Part shown: positions 14,282-22,432 of the stretch, piece by piece | Position numbering within the stretch: the first letter of the stretch is position 1 | Layout of the letters: each line of letters opens with the position of its first letter | Assembly: GCA_017965445.1 (NCBI GenBank) | Contig: JAGCPZ010000076.1 | Location: forward strand, 1-64,000 | Length of the DNA: 64,000 nucleotides | Direction of reading: 5' to 3' | Origin: Fibrobacter sp. | Lineage (GTDB): Bacteria; Fibrobacterota; Fibrobacteria; Fibrobacterales; Fibrobacteraceae | Notes under the pieces: generated by a model | Told to the model about the DNA's origin: nothing | The model's input: only the letters and a program-made list of their open reading frames with translations | Database searches by the model: none | Translations under genes and position numbers: made by a program

Positions 14282-16006
14282 ATGAATACCAAAAAATGGC
14301 TTGCAGTTGGCACTTGTGTCTCTGTAATGGGTATGTTCTCAGCCTGCTCTGACGACGAAAGTAGTCCTATTACTCCTCCGACTCCGGGGCCCACTAGCTC
14401 TGCGGTTGTTGTTCCTGGTTCTTCTGATGCTGTTCCGCCACCGGGTAGCAGTGCTGCTAATCCGACTCCGTCTTCAGTTGTTGCTCCGACTTCATCTGCG
14501 GCTGGTCCTGCACCGGTGTCGTCGAGCGGAGGCATCGAGGTTCAAACGGATACCAGCACGGCTCAGATGGGTGTTTCTGAAATTATGTACAACGCCGCGA
14601 ACGGTTCTGCGTTGGAATGGATTGAAGTCTATATCAAGGCTGGTCCGGATATTACGGACATGGCATTGAGTGGCGTTCGCTTGGACGGTGCCGTCGAATA
14701 CATGTTCCCGGCAGGATCCCTGAAGAAGGGTGAATACGTCGTTGTTGCAAATGATGTCGCCTTGTTTAAGCAAACCTATCCGAATTTGCCAGCTGGTTGC
14801 AAAGTCTTTGGTCCGTGGGATAATGATCCTAAGACTGGCGCAGTTGCAAAGCTCGTCAACGAAGGCGATGTTGTCGATGTGAAAATCAAGGGCTCCGGTG
14901 ACGTGAGTGCCGCTTTCGGTAACGAACCGCCATGGCCAAGCCTGGCAGACGGCAAGGGTCGTACTCTTGTGTATAAGGGTTCGGGCAGTGAAGCCAGTGC
15001 AAACTCTTGGGGACCGAGCGCTATTGAAAACGGTAATCCGTGCGTGGGTGGTGACAAGGTTCTCGATGCTTCTACAATTCGCCTGAACGAAATCAAGCCT
15101 TACGATCTTGGTGTTTCTGACGGCTGGGTCGAAATCTACAACTATGGCGACGCTCCGGTTGATGTCAAGGGCTGGGAACTCGAATCCAAGCGTAAGGACA
15201 AGAAGTGGACTGTGGGTGGAGCTAATACGGTTGTTCCGGCCAAGGGCTTCCTCGTTCTTGAATCGTCCGATGCTGTATTCGGTGAAGGCCTTTACTTGAG
15301 CGACAATGGCGATGAAGTCTATCTGTACGAAGTTGTCGGTGGTGCCCGTACGGGTAAGGAAACAAGCTTGATGCTTGCTGCAGGTAAGCAGTCCAGCGGT
15401 GTTGTCGATTTGCCGGGCGGAACCACGGCTCAGGGCGCTATGGCTGCGGAAACGAAAGGCGCAGCGAACTCGCCTTTGATGGCAGGTCCGATTTTCATTA
15501 GCGAAATCCATTATCATGAAAACGAAGAAGACCCGAATGATGTGGAATTCCTTGAACTTGTGAACAAAGGAACGGAAAATGTGACTTTGGTCGAAAGTAT
15601 CAATAACACTCCGCAGGGTTGGAAAATCGAAGGCGTGAATATGGAATTCAAGGCGGGTGATGTAATCCCTGCTGGTGGAAAGATGGTTCTGTTCGGTGAT
15701 TCCCTTAGCAGTAAAGAAGCTTTGCTCCGTGCTCGCTTCAGTATTGCCGAATCTGTTCCTATCCGCTTCTATGCAGGTAAACTCTCGAACCGTGGTGAAA
15801 CCGTTGCTGTCAAGAAACCTTATTCTAAGAATGCGGATGGTTCTAGATGGTACTATCAGTTGTCCGATGCGACACTTTATAGTGACCGCTGGCCCGCAAT
15901 GACTGATACGGATGGTAAGGGCAAAAGCCTGAACCGCAAGGACTTCACAACGATGGGCTACAGCTACTCTGCATGGGAAGCCACTGCGCCGACTCCGGGC
16001 AAGTAA
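14282..16006 (+). CDS. Lipoprotein with three lamin-tail domains
   Basis: Length is 574 aa. Lipoprotein signal MNTKKWLAVGTCVSVMGMFSACSDD (lipobox FSAC). Residues about 25-90 are a Pro/Ser/Thr/Val linker (PTPGPTSSAVVVPGSS and similar). Three lamin-tail-like (LTD) beta domains follow at about 95-240 (VSEIMYNAANGSALEWIEVYIKA), 258-370 (IRLNEIKPYDLGVSDGWVEIYNYGD) and 400-565 (IFISEIHYHENEEDPNDVEFLELVN). Each begins with the usual xxISEIhyN...EWIEL pattern. In other bacteria LTDs are linked to CotH kinase-like domains that also sit near VTC and DUF4956 genes; here the CotH part is absent. AGGAAGG precedes ATG; the gap to the VTC gene is 50 bases without a terminator. It probably sits on the outside of the outer membrane, exposed by its long linker. 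Confidence 0.85.
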   Translation: MNTKKWLAVGTCVSVMGMFSACSDDESSPITPPTPGPTSSAVVVPGSSDAVPPPGSSAANPTPSSVVAPTSSAAGPAPVSSSGGIEVQTDTSTAQMGVSEIMYNAANGSALEWIEVYIKAGPDITDMALSGVRLDGAVEYMFPAGSLKKGEYVVVANDVALFKQTYPNLPAGCKVFGPWDNDPKTGAVAKLVNEGDVVDVKIKGSGDVSAAFGNEPPWPSLADGKGRTLVYKGSGSEASANSWGPSAIENGNPCVGGDKVLDASTIRLNEIKPYDLGVSDGWVEIYNYGDAPVDVKGWELESKRKDKKWTVGGANTVVPAKGFLVLESSDAVFGEGLYLSDNGDEVYLYEVVGGARTGKETSLMLAAGKQSSGVVDLPGGTTAQGAMAAETKGAANSPLMAGPIFISEIHYHENEEDPNDVEFLELVNKGTENVTLVESINNTPQGWKIEGVNMEFKAGDVIPAGGKMVLFGDSLSSKEALLRARFSIAESVPIRFYAGKLSNRGETVAVKKPYSKNADGSRWYYQLSDATLYSDRWPAMTDTDGKGKSLNRKDFTTMGYSYSAWEATAPTPGK

Positions 16007-16021
16007 ATTTATTTAAGACAG

Positions 16022-16052
16022 TCACCCCGGCCTTCGTGCCGGGGCTGTTTTA
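16022..16052 (+). terminator. Terminator after the DUF4956-VTC operon
   Basis: CACCCCGGC-CTTCGT-GCCGGGGCTGTTTTAT. The stem belongs to the CCCCGGC...GCCGGGG family reused after other genes in this window. Confidence 0.75.
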
Positions 16053-16072
16053 TTCTTTTTGAGTTTTAGGCC

Positions 16073-16104
16073 AAAAGTTCCGACATTTTGTCGGAACTTT
16101 TTTC
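16073..16104 (+). terminator. Second strong hairpin terminator
   Basis: AAAAGTTCCGAC-ATTTT-GTCGGAACTTTTTT, a perfect 12-bp stem with T run, able to work in both directions. Confidence 0.8.
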
Positions 16105-16173
16105 ATAGAATGTAAAATATGCGCCTTTTTGGAATTGCGGTTTTTGATATCTTTTAGTATTATTAACTTAGCT

Positions 16174-17976
16174 ATGAAAAGGTACTTTGCATTCATTCTT
16201 TGTGGCAGCATGGCTGCGAACGCGACCTCGCTTTCTTTACAAGATGCGTTGGACATGGCTATGGCCAACAATTCGAAGATCAAGGCCGAAAAGGCGAAAG
16301 TGGATATAGCCGAAAGTGGTGAAAACGAAGCTTTTGCCCGATTCCTCCCGACGGTGAGCTTGTCGGCAGGCATTACCAAGATTAATGACCCTATTTCGAT
16401 TGACCTTGGGCGAATTCAGCAACCTTTGAGCGATATTGCCGGGGCTGCCGCTTATTCCAAGGCTTATCTTGCGACATACAACGGAGCATACGCTAAAGCT
16501 TATCAGGAGGCTGTAGGCCAGGCGATGAAAGCGGGCATGGACGAAAAATCGGCCAAAGCCTATGTGGATTCCAAATCTGCCGATATCTGGAGCGGGGTCG
16601 TGAGCAGCAAGGACGCTAACGATGCCGCCGTGAAAATGGCTGAAAGCAAGGGCCAGGAATCCGCCCAACAAATCAAAAATTCCGATTTCAACATGAAGGT
16701 GCAGGATGATTGGTTCTTTAACGCCCGCCTGACCGTCGTGTGGCCCATTTTTACGGGTTTCAAGATTTATTCCGCGTACGATGCCGCCAAGGAAAACGTG
16801 AACGCCCGCAAGGCCGAATTCGAGATGGCGCAAAACACGGTGCTCATGGATGTGGCGACAAAGTACTTTACGCTTCGTTTGTGCGAAGAACTTGTCGTAA
16901 TGCGCGAGACGACCAAGAAGGACTTGGAAGAACATCTGAATCGCTCCAAGAAGCTTGAAGAAGGCGGTCAGATTAGCAAGACGGAACGCCTCCGTGCCGA
17001 AGTAGCGTTAGCCGAAGCCGAAAACGCTTACGAAGACGCTCTGCGCGATCAGTCGCTGGCCCGTATGGCGCTTGCAAGCCTTCTGCATACGGACACGAGT
17101 CTTACCGCGACGACTCCCGTGGAATCTCCGGAAGGCATCCGTTCGATGGAAGAATTCAAGGCTCTCGCTGTTGAAAAGCATCCGGGGCTCCGTCAACTGC
17201 GTATCGAACGCAAACGCAACCAGAATGCTGTAAAGGCGGCCCAGGCCGATTACTATCCGACGGTAGCGTTGTTCGGCTACAAGGAACTTTATACAAGGGA
17301 TTTGACGCTCCTGGAACCGGAATGGGCGATTGGTGCCAAACTGCAGTGGGATATTTTCAAGGGCGGTGATACGCGTGCCAAAGTGAGCTCTGCAAAGGCG
17401 ATGGACCGCTCCTTGGGCAGCCTCGAAGAAGAGACGATTGACAACTTGAAACTCCTTGTCGAAAAACGTTGGCGCGAACTGGAACATGCAAAGGGGAGGC
17501 TCACGAGCCTTGCCAAAACGCGTGAACTGGCCGACGAGGCATTGCGCAGCCAGAACAAGGCTTACGAAGCGGGGCTTGCCACAGGCCTTGACGTTGTGGA
17601 TGCGGAACTCGCACTTTCCCGTTTGCAGGTCGCTGACCTCAAGGCTCATTATGACGCCGTAATTGCATGGCTCGGGCTTCTTGAAGCGGCGGGTGAAGTT
17701 TCTACCGCAGGGACGGTTTTGGTCTCTAAGCAACTCGTTGTCGAAAAGCCGGTCGATGCTTCGACAAGCTCAGCAACCGACGACGCTCGTCAATCCAGTG
17801 AAGTACCCGCTGCAGTTCGTCATCCTGAGCAAAGCGAGGAATCCAGTGAAGTACCCGCTGCAGTTCGTCATCCTGAGCAAAGCGAAGGATCCAGTAAAGT
17901 ACCCGCTGCAGTTCGTCATCCTGAGCAAAGCGAAGGATCCAGTAAAGTCTTGACAGAAACTCAGCCTGCTGAATAA
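16174..17976 (+). CDS. TolC family outer-membrane exporter protein with repeat-derived C-terminal tail
   Basis: Length is 600 aa from ATG 16174; the track-style start at 16129 lies before the signal peptide and was not used. Signal peptide MKRYFAFILCGSMAANA. Two TolC-type halves: LSLQDALDMAMANNSKIKAEKAKVDIAESG...ARFLPTVSLSAG, and LAVEKHPGLRQLRIERKRNQNAVKAAQADYYPTVALFGY, with the typical beta-strand sequences VVWPIFTGFKIY and LQWDIFKGGD. Residues about 530-600 are not TolC: they are three 16-residue units (VPAAVRHPEQSE...) produced by a dispersed DNA repeat read in frame. First gene of a TolC-HlyD-ABC2-ABC2 export operon. An Ala/Gly-rich insert near residues 85-165 is also longer than usual. 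Confidence 0.9.
   Translation: MKRYFAFILCGSMAANATSLSLQDALDMAMANNSKIKAEKAKVDIAESGENEAFARFLPTVSLSAGITKINDPISIDLGRIQQPLSDIAGAAAYSKAYLATYNGAYAKAYQEAVGQAMKAGMDEKSAKAYVDSKSADIWSGVVSSKDANDAAVKMAESKGQESAQQIKNSDFNMKVQDDWFFNARLTVVWPIFTGFKIYSAYDAAKENVNARKAEFEMAQNTVLMDVATKYFTLRLCEELVVMRETTKKDLEEHLNRSKKLEEGGQISKTERLRAEVALAEAENAYEDALRDQSLARMALASLLHTDTSLTATTPVESPEGIRSMEEFKALAVEKHPGLRQLRIERKRNQNAVKAAQADYYPTVALFGYKELYTRDLTLLEPEWAIGAKLQWDIFKGGDTRAKVSSAKAMDRSLGSLEEETIDNLKLLVEKRWRELEHAKGRLTSLAKTRELADEALRSQNKAYEAGLATGLDVVDAELALSRLQVADLKAHYDAVIAWLGLLEAAGEVSTAGTVLVSKQLVVEKPVDASTSSATDDARQSSEVPAAVRHPEQSEESSEVPAAVRHPEQSEGSSKVPAAVRHPEQSEGSSKVLTETQPAE
17793..17948 (+). repeat. Dispersed repeat, three 48-bp tandem copies inside a gene
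   Basis: Three 48-bp units, each containing the CGTCATCCTGAGCAAAGCG repeat (17818-17847, 17866-17895, 17914-17943) plus TACCCGCTGCAGTT. The 48-bp period keeps the reading frame. The same 30 bp lies between genes at 451-480. Confidence 0.95.
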
Positions 17977-17999
17977 TTTTTAGAAAATGGAGAAAAATA

Positions 18000-19001
18000 A
18001 TGAACGCATTGAAGATGATTGGAAAAGTTATAGTAGTACTTGCCCTGATTGCGCTTGTCATTATGGGCATTTCCCAGCTCCAGCAATTTGCAACGCAGCC
18101 GCGTGAACAGTTCTTGCAAGGTCAAATGGAGGCAAGGCGCGTTCTTGTGGCGGGGAAGGTCCCTGGCCGTATTGAACGTTTGCTCGTTCACGAAGGCGAT
18201 GTCGTCCAAAAGGATTCCCTGATTGCGGTCATCAGCAGCCCGGAAATCGAAGCCAAGAAGATTCAGGCGCAGGGCGCTCTCGGTGCCGCGAAGGCGCAGG
18301 CGAGCAAAGCCCGCAATGGTGCCCGCAGCGAAGACATTACCGCGCTCAAGGCCATGGCCGATCGCGCCCAGGAAGCTGCAACGCTTGCAAAGAACACCTA
18401 CAACCGTGTGCAGAAACTTTATAACGAAGGCGTCTTGCCGCTGCAAAAACGCGACGAAGCCGAAACCCAGATGAAGGCTAGCCAGTCCGCTGCCGATGCC
18501 GCCCGCGCCCAGTACAACCAGGCTGTGGCCGGTGCCCGTAGCGAAGACAAGGCTGCCGCAAACGCTCTCGTGTTGCAGGCCAAGGGTGCCAATGCCGAAG
18601 TCGATGCCTACCTCGAAGAAACCAAGATTCGCACGCCGATTACGGGCGAGGTCTCGCTCAAGCTTGCCGAAGAAGGTGAAGTGGTGGGCTCCGGCATGCC
18701 GATTATCGCTGTTACCGACTTGAACGATTCTTGGGCGGTATTCCACCTCCGTGAAGATTACCTCAAGAACGTATCCAAGGGCAAAAAGTTCTATCTCCAA
18801 GTTCCGGCTCTCGACAAGACTGTCGAAATGGTCGTAAGCTACATCGCTTCTGTCGGCGATTACGCCACATGGCGCAGCAGCAAGGAGAGTTCCGGCTTTG
18901 ACCTCAAAACGTTCGAAGTCCGCTTGCGCCCGACCCACAAGGTGGAAAACCTCCGCCCAGGCATGAGCGTTTTGCTCCCCGCCGACGATATCCAGCAGTA
19001 G
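18000..19001 (+). CDS. HlyD family periplasmic adaptor
   Basis: Length is 333 aa. N-terminal membrane anchor VIVVLALIALVIMGISQL (residues about 10-27). Lipoyl-like half VLVAGKVPGRIERLLVHEGDVVQKDSLIAVISSPE, then a helical hairpin rich in Ala, Lys and Gln (residues about 85-200, with repeated GARSEDI/GARSEDK), then TPITGEVSLKLAEEGEVVGSGMPIIAVTDL and a barrel (WAVFHLREDYLKNVSKGKKFYLQVPAL). This is the EmrA/YbhG-like adaptor for ABC-2 type exporters. GGAG lies 9 bases before ATG; 23 bases after the TolC stop. It should join the two permeases below to the TolC protein above. Confidence 0.9.
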   Translation: MNALKMIGKVIVVLALIALVIMGISQLQQFATQPREQFLQGQMEARRVLVAGKVPGRIERLLVHEGDVVQKDSLIAVISSPEIEAKKIQAQGALGAAKAQASKARNGARSEDITALKAMADRAQEAATLAKNTYNRVQKLYNEGVLPLQKRDEAETQMKASQSAADAARAQYNQAVAGARSEDKAAANALVLQAKGANAEVDAYLEETKIRTPITGEVSLKLAEEGEVVGSGMPIIAVTDLNDSWAVFHLREDYLKNVSKGKKFYLQVPALDKTVEMVVSYIASVGDYATWRSSKESSGFDLKTFEVRLRPTHKVENLRPGMSVLLPADDIQQ

Positions 19002-19016
19002 GAATAGAAGGTTATC

Positions 19017-20234
19017 GTGCTGAAAGGCCTTTTAAAGACAATAGGGAAAATTTACTTTGGCCACAAAATCGTTTTGTGGATGATTCTTACGGTGCTTCCC
19101 GTGGGCGTTTCCGTGTTCATGCTGGAAATGTTTTCGTCCGAAATCGTGCAGCATGTCCCGATTGGAATTGTCAAACAAGATAAAAGCCAACTGGCCGACC
19201 GCTTGGAAAGGGCGCTCCAGTCCAGCCCCGTGCTCGATGTGAAGGTGAATTGCCATGACATGAGCGAATGCGAACATGCGGTAATTCGTGGCGATTTGCA
19301 GACGTTCGTTGTGCTGCCGTATGATTTGGAACGCCGTGCCTTGCGCCTTGAAGCACCCGTGATACCGGTTTATTCCAGCGGACAGAATTATCTCACGAAC
19401 ATGTTTGCGACAAAGGAAATCCGTGCGGTCATTACAAGTATCGGTTCGGACCTTTTTACGGCATCGTTTGAAGATCCCGTCAAGACGGAAATCCATTCTG
19501 TTGGCAATATTGAAGGCAATTACCAGGGGTTCCTGGCGCTTGGGCTTGTATCGGCGGTGTTTCATTTGGCGGCAATGCTTGTTGCCGTATATATCGGTTC
19601 ATTCCCGCTTCGCGACCGCCGTGTACGTGAATTTTACCAATACGCCGAAAAATCTTGGTTGACGCTCGGGATAGCTTCGTTTGTTCCGATGACTATAATC
19701 CTTTGGCTTGAATACATGGGCTGTTACGCTTATACGCACCGCATGCTCATGCCGATGGGCTTTGATGAATTCGTGATGGTCTCTGTGGCGCAGCTTTTGA
19801 TGGTTATTTGTTGCGTGGGGGCCGGCATGGCTTTTGTGGGCGTGACCGGCGTGATGCGCATTGCGACTGGCGTTTCGGGCGTGATTGGCGGCCCTGCGTT
19901 TGCGTTTGCCGGCCAGACATACCCCGTGATGGCGATGCCGTTTGCCGTACGCTGCTTTGCATTTGTACTCCCGCTCACGCATGTGCTCCGCGTGCAATCC
20001 ATGATGCTCCTTGGCGATGTCGGTATGGCTGCATCTTGGGAAGTCATCAAGCTTATGGCGGGCATGGCTCTTTTCTGGTTTTTGTTCGGAAACTTTACGA
20101 TGCATCTGCGCTGGAAATACCGCTTGTCGCGTGATTCCAAGTTGCCTGTAGTCGTTGACGACGAAAATCCAATCGAAATCGAGAAAGCGGTTCAGGAAGC
20201 TGCAAAACGTCATCAGGAGGCGAAAAATGATTAG
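19017..20234 (+). CDS. ABC-2 type export permease, first of pair
   Basis: Length is 405 aa with a GTG start (GAAGG 6-10 bases upstream); 15 bases after the adaptor. Architecture of ABC2_membrane_3 permeases: one membrane segment near residues 18-36, a large periplasmic loop (VPIGIVKQDKSQLADRLERALQSSPVLDVK...), then five or six membrane segments from about residue 165 (LALGLVSAVFHLAAMLVAVYIG, ASFVPMTIILWLEY, VSVAQLLMVICCVGAGMAFVGV, FALPLTHVLRVQ-like, LMAGMALFWFLFGNF). The C-terminal tail is charged (VVDDENPIEIEKAVQEAAKRHQEAKND). It overlaps the next gene by 8 bases. Substrate unknown. No ATP-binding subunit is encoded nearby. Confidence 0.85.
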   Translation: MLKGLLKTIGKIYFGHKIVLWMILTVLPVGVSVFMLEMFSSEIVQHVPIGIVKQDKSQLADRLERALQSSPVLDVKVNCHDMSECEHAVIRGDLQTFVVLPYDLERRALRLEAPVIPVYSSGQNYLTNMFATKEIRAVITSIGSDLFTASFEDPVKTEIHSVGNIEGNYQGFLALGLVSAVFHLAAMLVAVYIGSFPLRDRRVREFYQYAEKSWLTLGIASFVPMTIILWLEYMGCYAYTHRMLMPMGFDEFVMVSVAQLLMVICCVGAGMAFVGVTGVMRIATGVSGVIGGPAFAFAGQTYPVMAMPFAVRCFAFVLPLTHVLRVQSMMLLGDVGMAASWEVIKLMAGMALFWFLFGNFTMHLRWKYRLSRDSKLPVVVDDENPIEIEKAVQEAAKRHQEAKND

Positions 20235-21408
20235 TCGTCTTTTGAAAGTGACATTGACAGAATGGAAACTGTTTTTCACGGATCCTGCGGCAGTCTTGCT
20301 GCTCGTCGTTGCCGGGGTTCTTTATGCGTTCTACTATCCGACGGCGTACGTGAATCAGACCGTCACGCGAGTCCCTGTAGCTGTTGTCGATTTGGATCAT
20401 TCGGCGAAGTCCCGCGAACTTACGCGTATGGCATCTGCAAGCCAGCAAGTTCACGTCAAGGCCGTCTATAACGACATGCTCGAAGCGGAAACCGCAATGG
20501 CGCGGGAAGACATTTTCGGTTTCATGGTCATTCCCGAGAACATGGAAAAGGATTTGCTGAACAAAATACCGACGAAGATAAACATCTTTACGCATGGCGC
20601 CTACGTGATGCTCCACGGCACAATCGGAACGGCGTTCTCGACGTGTGCGCTGACGGTTGGCGCGGTAAGCAAAGTCAAGGCGATCGCATTAAGCAAAAAA
20701 GTCCCTTCTGCAAAAGCGATGGCGATGCGAGACCCGATTCCGTTATCAATACAAACGATGTTTAATAATACGGGAAGTTATTCTAATTACGTTGTTCCTA
20801 GCGTACTTGTGGTAATTTTGCAACAGTCGCTGATTATTGGCATCTGCATTATGGGCGGCGCCCGCGGACACAGGCGCTTCCGCAGAAACCAGCGCTATTC
20901 CGAAGTAGAAAACGAAAATATGTTTTATCGTTATTTTGGTCGAGCGCTAGCTTATTTTCTCCACTATTGCTGCTTTATCTTGTTCTACCACTGCTTTATT
21001 TACAACCTCTTCGATTTCCCGCGCCGTGGGGAACTCCTGCCGATGATGGTGTTTGCGGTTGTGTTCCTGACCTCGGTCATCAATTTCGGCATGTGCCTTT
21101 CGCAGGTCTTTTTGCATCGTGAATCGAGCATGCAGTTGTTCCTCAATCTCTCCATTCCGATTCTTTTCCTTGCGAACTTTAGCTGGCCCAGTTACTTGAT
21201 GCCGAGCTGGATGGTGGGGCTTTCGTATGTTCTGCCGAGTACGTTTGCCGTGCCCGCATGGCTCTCGATAGAGCAGATGGGCGGGGACATTTACGACGTG
21301 GCGCCTAAACTTTACCTGCTTGCGATACAGTCGGTCATCTATCTTGTGTTAGGTCTATTCCTCACGCATTTGCGCGACAAGACGCACTTCAAAACCGGAG
21401 ACATGTAA
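20227..21408 (+). CDS. ABC-2 type export permease, second of pair
   Basis: Length is 393 aa from ATG 20227, which has AGGAGG 6 bases upstream and overlaps the end of the first permease; the open frame reaches back to 20155 but that start would lie deep in the neighbour. Same architecture as its partner: N-terminal segment (AVLLLVVAGVLYAFYYP), periplasmic domain (VAVVDLDHSAKSRELTRMASASQQVHVKAVYNDM split over two strands and helices), then about five membrane segments ending IQSVIYLVLGLFLTHLRD. The two proteins probably form the heterodimeric membrane part of the exporter. The operon stops here, without an ATPase; 230 bases of heptamer repeat follow. Confidence 0.85.
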   Translation: MISRLLKVTLTEWKLFFTDPAAVLLLVVAGVLYAFYYPTAYVNQTVTRVPVAVVDLDHSAKSRELTRMASASQQVHVKAVYNDMLEAETAMAREDIFGFMVIPENMEKDLLNKIPTKINIFTHGAYVMLHGTIGTAFSTCALTVGAVSKVKAIALSKKVPSAKAMAMRDPIPLSIQTMFNNTGSYSNYVVPSVLVVILQQSLIIGICIMGGARGHRRFRRNQRYSEVENENMFYRYFGRALAYFLHYCCFILFYHCFIYNLFDFPRRGELLPMMVFAVVFLTSVINFGMCLSQVFLHRESSMQLFLNLSIPILFLANFSWPSYLMPSWMVGLSYVLPSTFAVPAWLSIEQMGGDIYDVAPKLYLLAIQSVIYLVLGLFLTHLRDKTHFKTGDM

Positions 21409-21502
21409 AAAAACGCGCTAAAATGCAAAAAAGAGTGACGAAGTCATAGCCGCTTTCGCCATTCTTTTTGTAAATTACATCTGTGTAAACTTAACGATGA
21501 AA

Positions 21503-21613
21503 AGCTAGTTAAGAGTTCTAAGTTACTAGTTACTAGAATGTTTCTTCAAGAATCTCTAGTAACTATTAACTATTAACTAGTAACTAGTAACTAGTAACTA
21601 CTAACTAATAACT
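21503..21613. repeat. TAGTAAC heptamer palindromic array A
   Basis: Left arm AGTTACTAGTTACTAGA, a spacer of about 15 bases containing TTCTTCAAGAA, then several TAGTAAC/TATTAAC units on the right. Together they form a large imperfect palindrome between the permease and peptidase genes. Same element as arrays near 32973, 43449, 50700 and 55990. Confidence 0.85.
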
Positions 21614-21658
21614 GCATAAACCTTAAAGCGCCGAAGGCGTGATGGAATTATTGACAAT

Positions 21659-22375
21659 ATGATGTTCGATCCTATATACATAATAATTACTGTTGCCGCG
21701 CTTGCCCTCTCGGGCATTGTTTCCCTGTTGGTCAAAAAGCGCTTTACCGCAGGCCAAAAAGTGTATATCTCTAGCGGTCTTACCGGTGCCGATGTTGCAA
21801 AAGCCATCCTTATGGATGCCGGTATTACCGACGTGAAAATCCTCAAGCACCAAGGATTTCTTTCGGACCATTACAATCCGCTGAACAAGACTCTGAACTT
21901 GTCACCCGAAGTTTATTCTGGCCGCAATGCCAGTGCTGCAGGTGTCGCCGCTCACGAAGTCGGACACGCTATCCAGCATGCGCAAGGCTATTTCCCGATG
22001 TGGCTCCGTTCGGCGATTGTCCCAGCTGCAAATATCGGCTCTAATCTAGGGCCATGGCTTGTGATTATCGGCATTATGCTCATGGGCTTGGGCAAGGCGC
22101 TGGGTCAATCCCTTGCGATTGTGGGCGTTTTCCTCTTTGCGCTTGCGACGTTGTTTACTCTTGTGACAGTGCCCGTGGAATTTGATGCCTCTGCCCGAGC
22201 TAAAAAAGCTCTTGCCCGCATGGAAGTCGTTTCGCCGGGTCGTGAATACAATACCGTTTCCGGAGTGCTTTTCGCCGCAGGCCTTACGTATGTTGCTGCC
22301 GCGATTACTTCTATCTTGCAGTTGCTCTACTGGGCGTACCGCGCAGGGCTTATCGGTGGTCGCAACGACGATTAG
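21659..22375 (+). CDS. YugP-type membrane zinc metallopeptidase
   Basis: Length is 238 aa. N-terminal membrane segment (YIIITVAALALSGIVSLLV), then a soluble part with AAGVAAHEVGHAIQHAQGY: the HExxH zinc motif of the Zn_peptidase_2 / YugP family, whose proteins are around 220-240 residues. Also typical are SSGLTGADVAKAIL...GITDVKI near the N-terminus and PLNKTLNLSPEVY. Three or four further membrane segments follow (LGPWLVIIGIMLMGLG, IVGVFLFALATLFTLVTVPVEFDAS, FAAGLTYVAAAITSILQLLYW). The substrate is unknown. A hairpin terminator closes it (22399-22421), so it is a single-gene unit facing the convergent scpA gene. Confidence 0.9.
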   Translation: MMFDPIYIIITVAALALSGIVSLLVKKRFTAGQKVYISSGLTGADVAKAILMDAGITDVKILKHQGFLSDHYNPLNKTLNLSPEVYSGRNASAAGVAAHEVGHAIQHAQGYFPMWLRSAIVPAANIGSNLGPWLVIIGIMLMGLGKALGQSLAIVGVFLFALATLFTLVTVPVEFDASARAKKALARMEVVSPGREYNTVSGVLFAAGLTYVAAAITSILQLLYWAYRAGLIGGRNDD

Positions 22376-22392
22376 GTTTTTATCGTAAACCA

Positions 22393-22424
22393 AATTTGCC
22401 TCGCTTCGGCGGGGCTTTTTTGAT
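22393..22424 (+). terminator. Terminator between the YugP and scpA genes
   Basis: GCCTCGC-TTCG-GCGGGGC followed by TTTTTTG; between convergent genes. Confidence 0.75.
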
Positions 22425-22432
22425 AGATGTAG

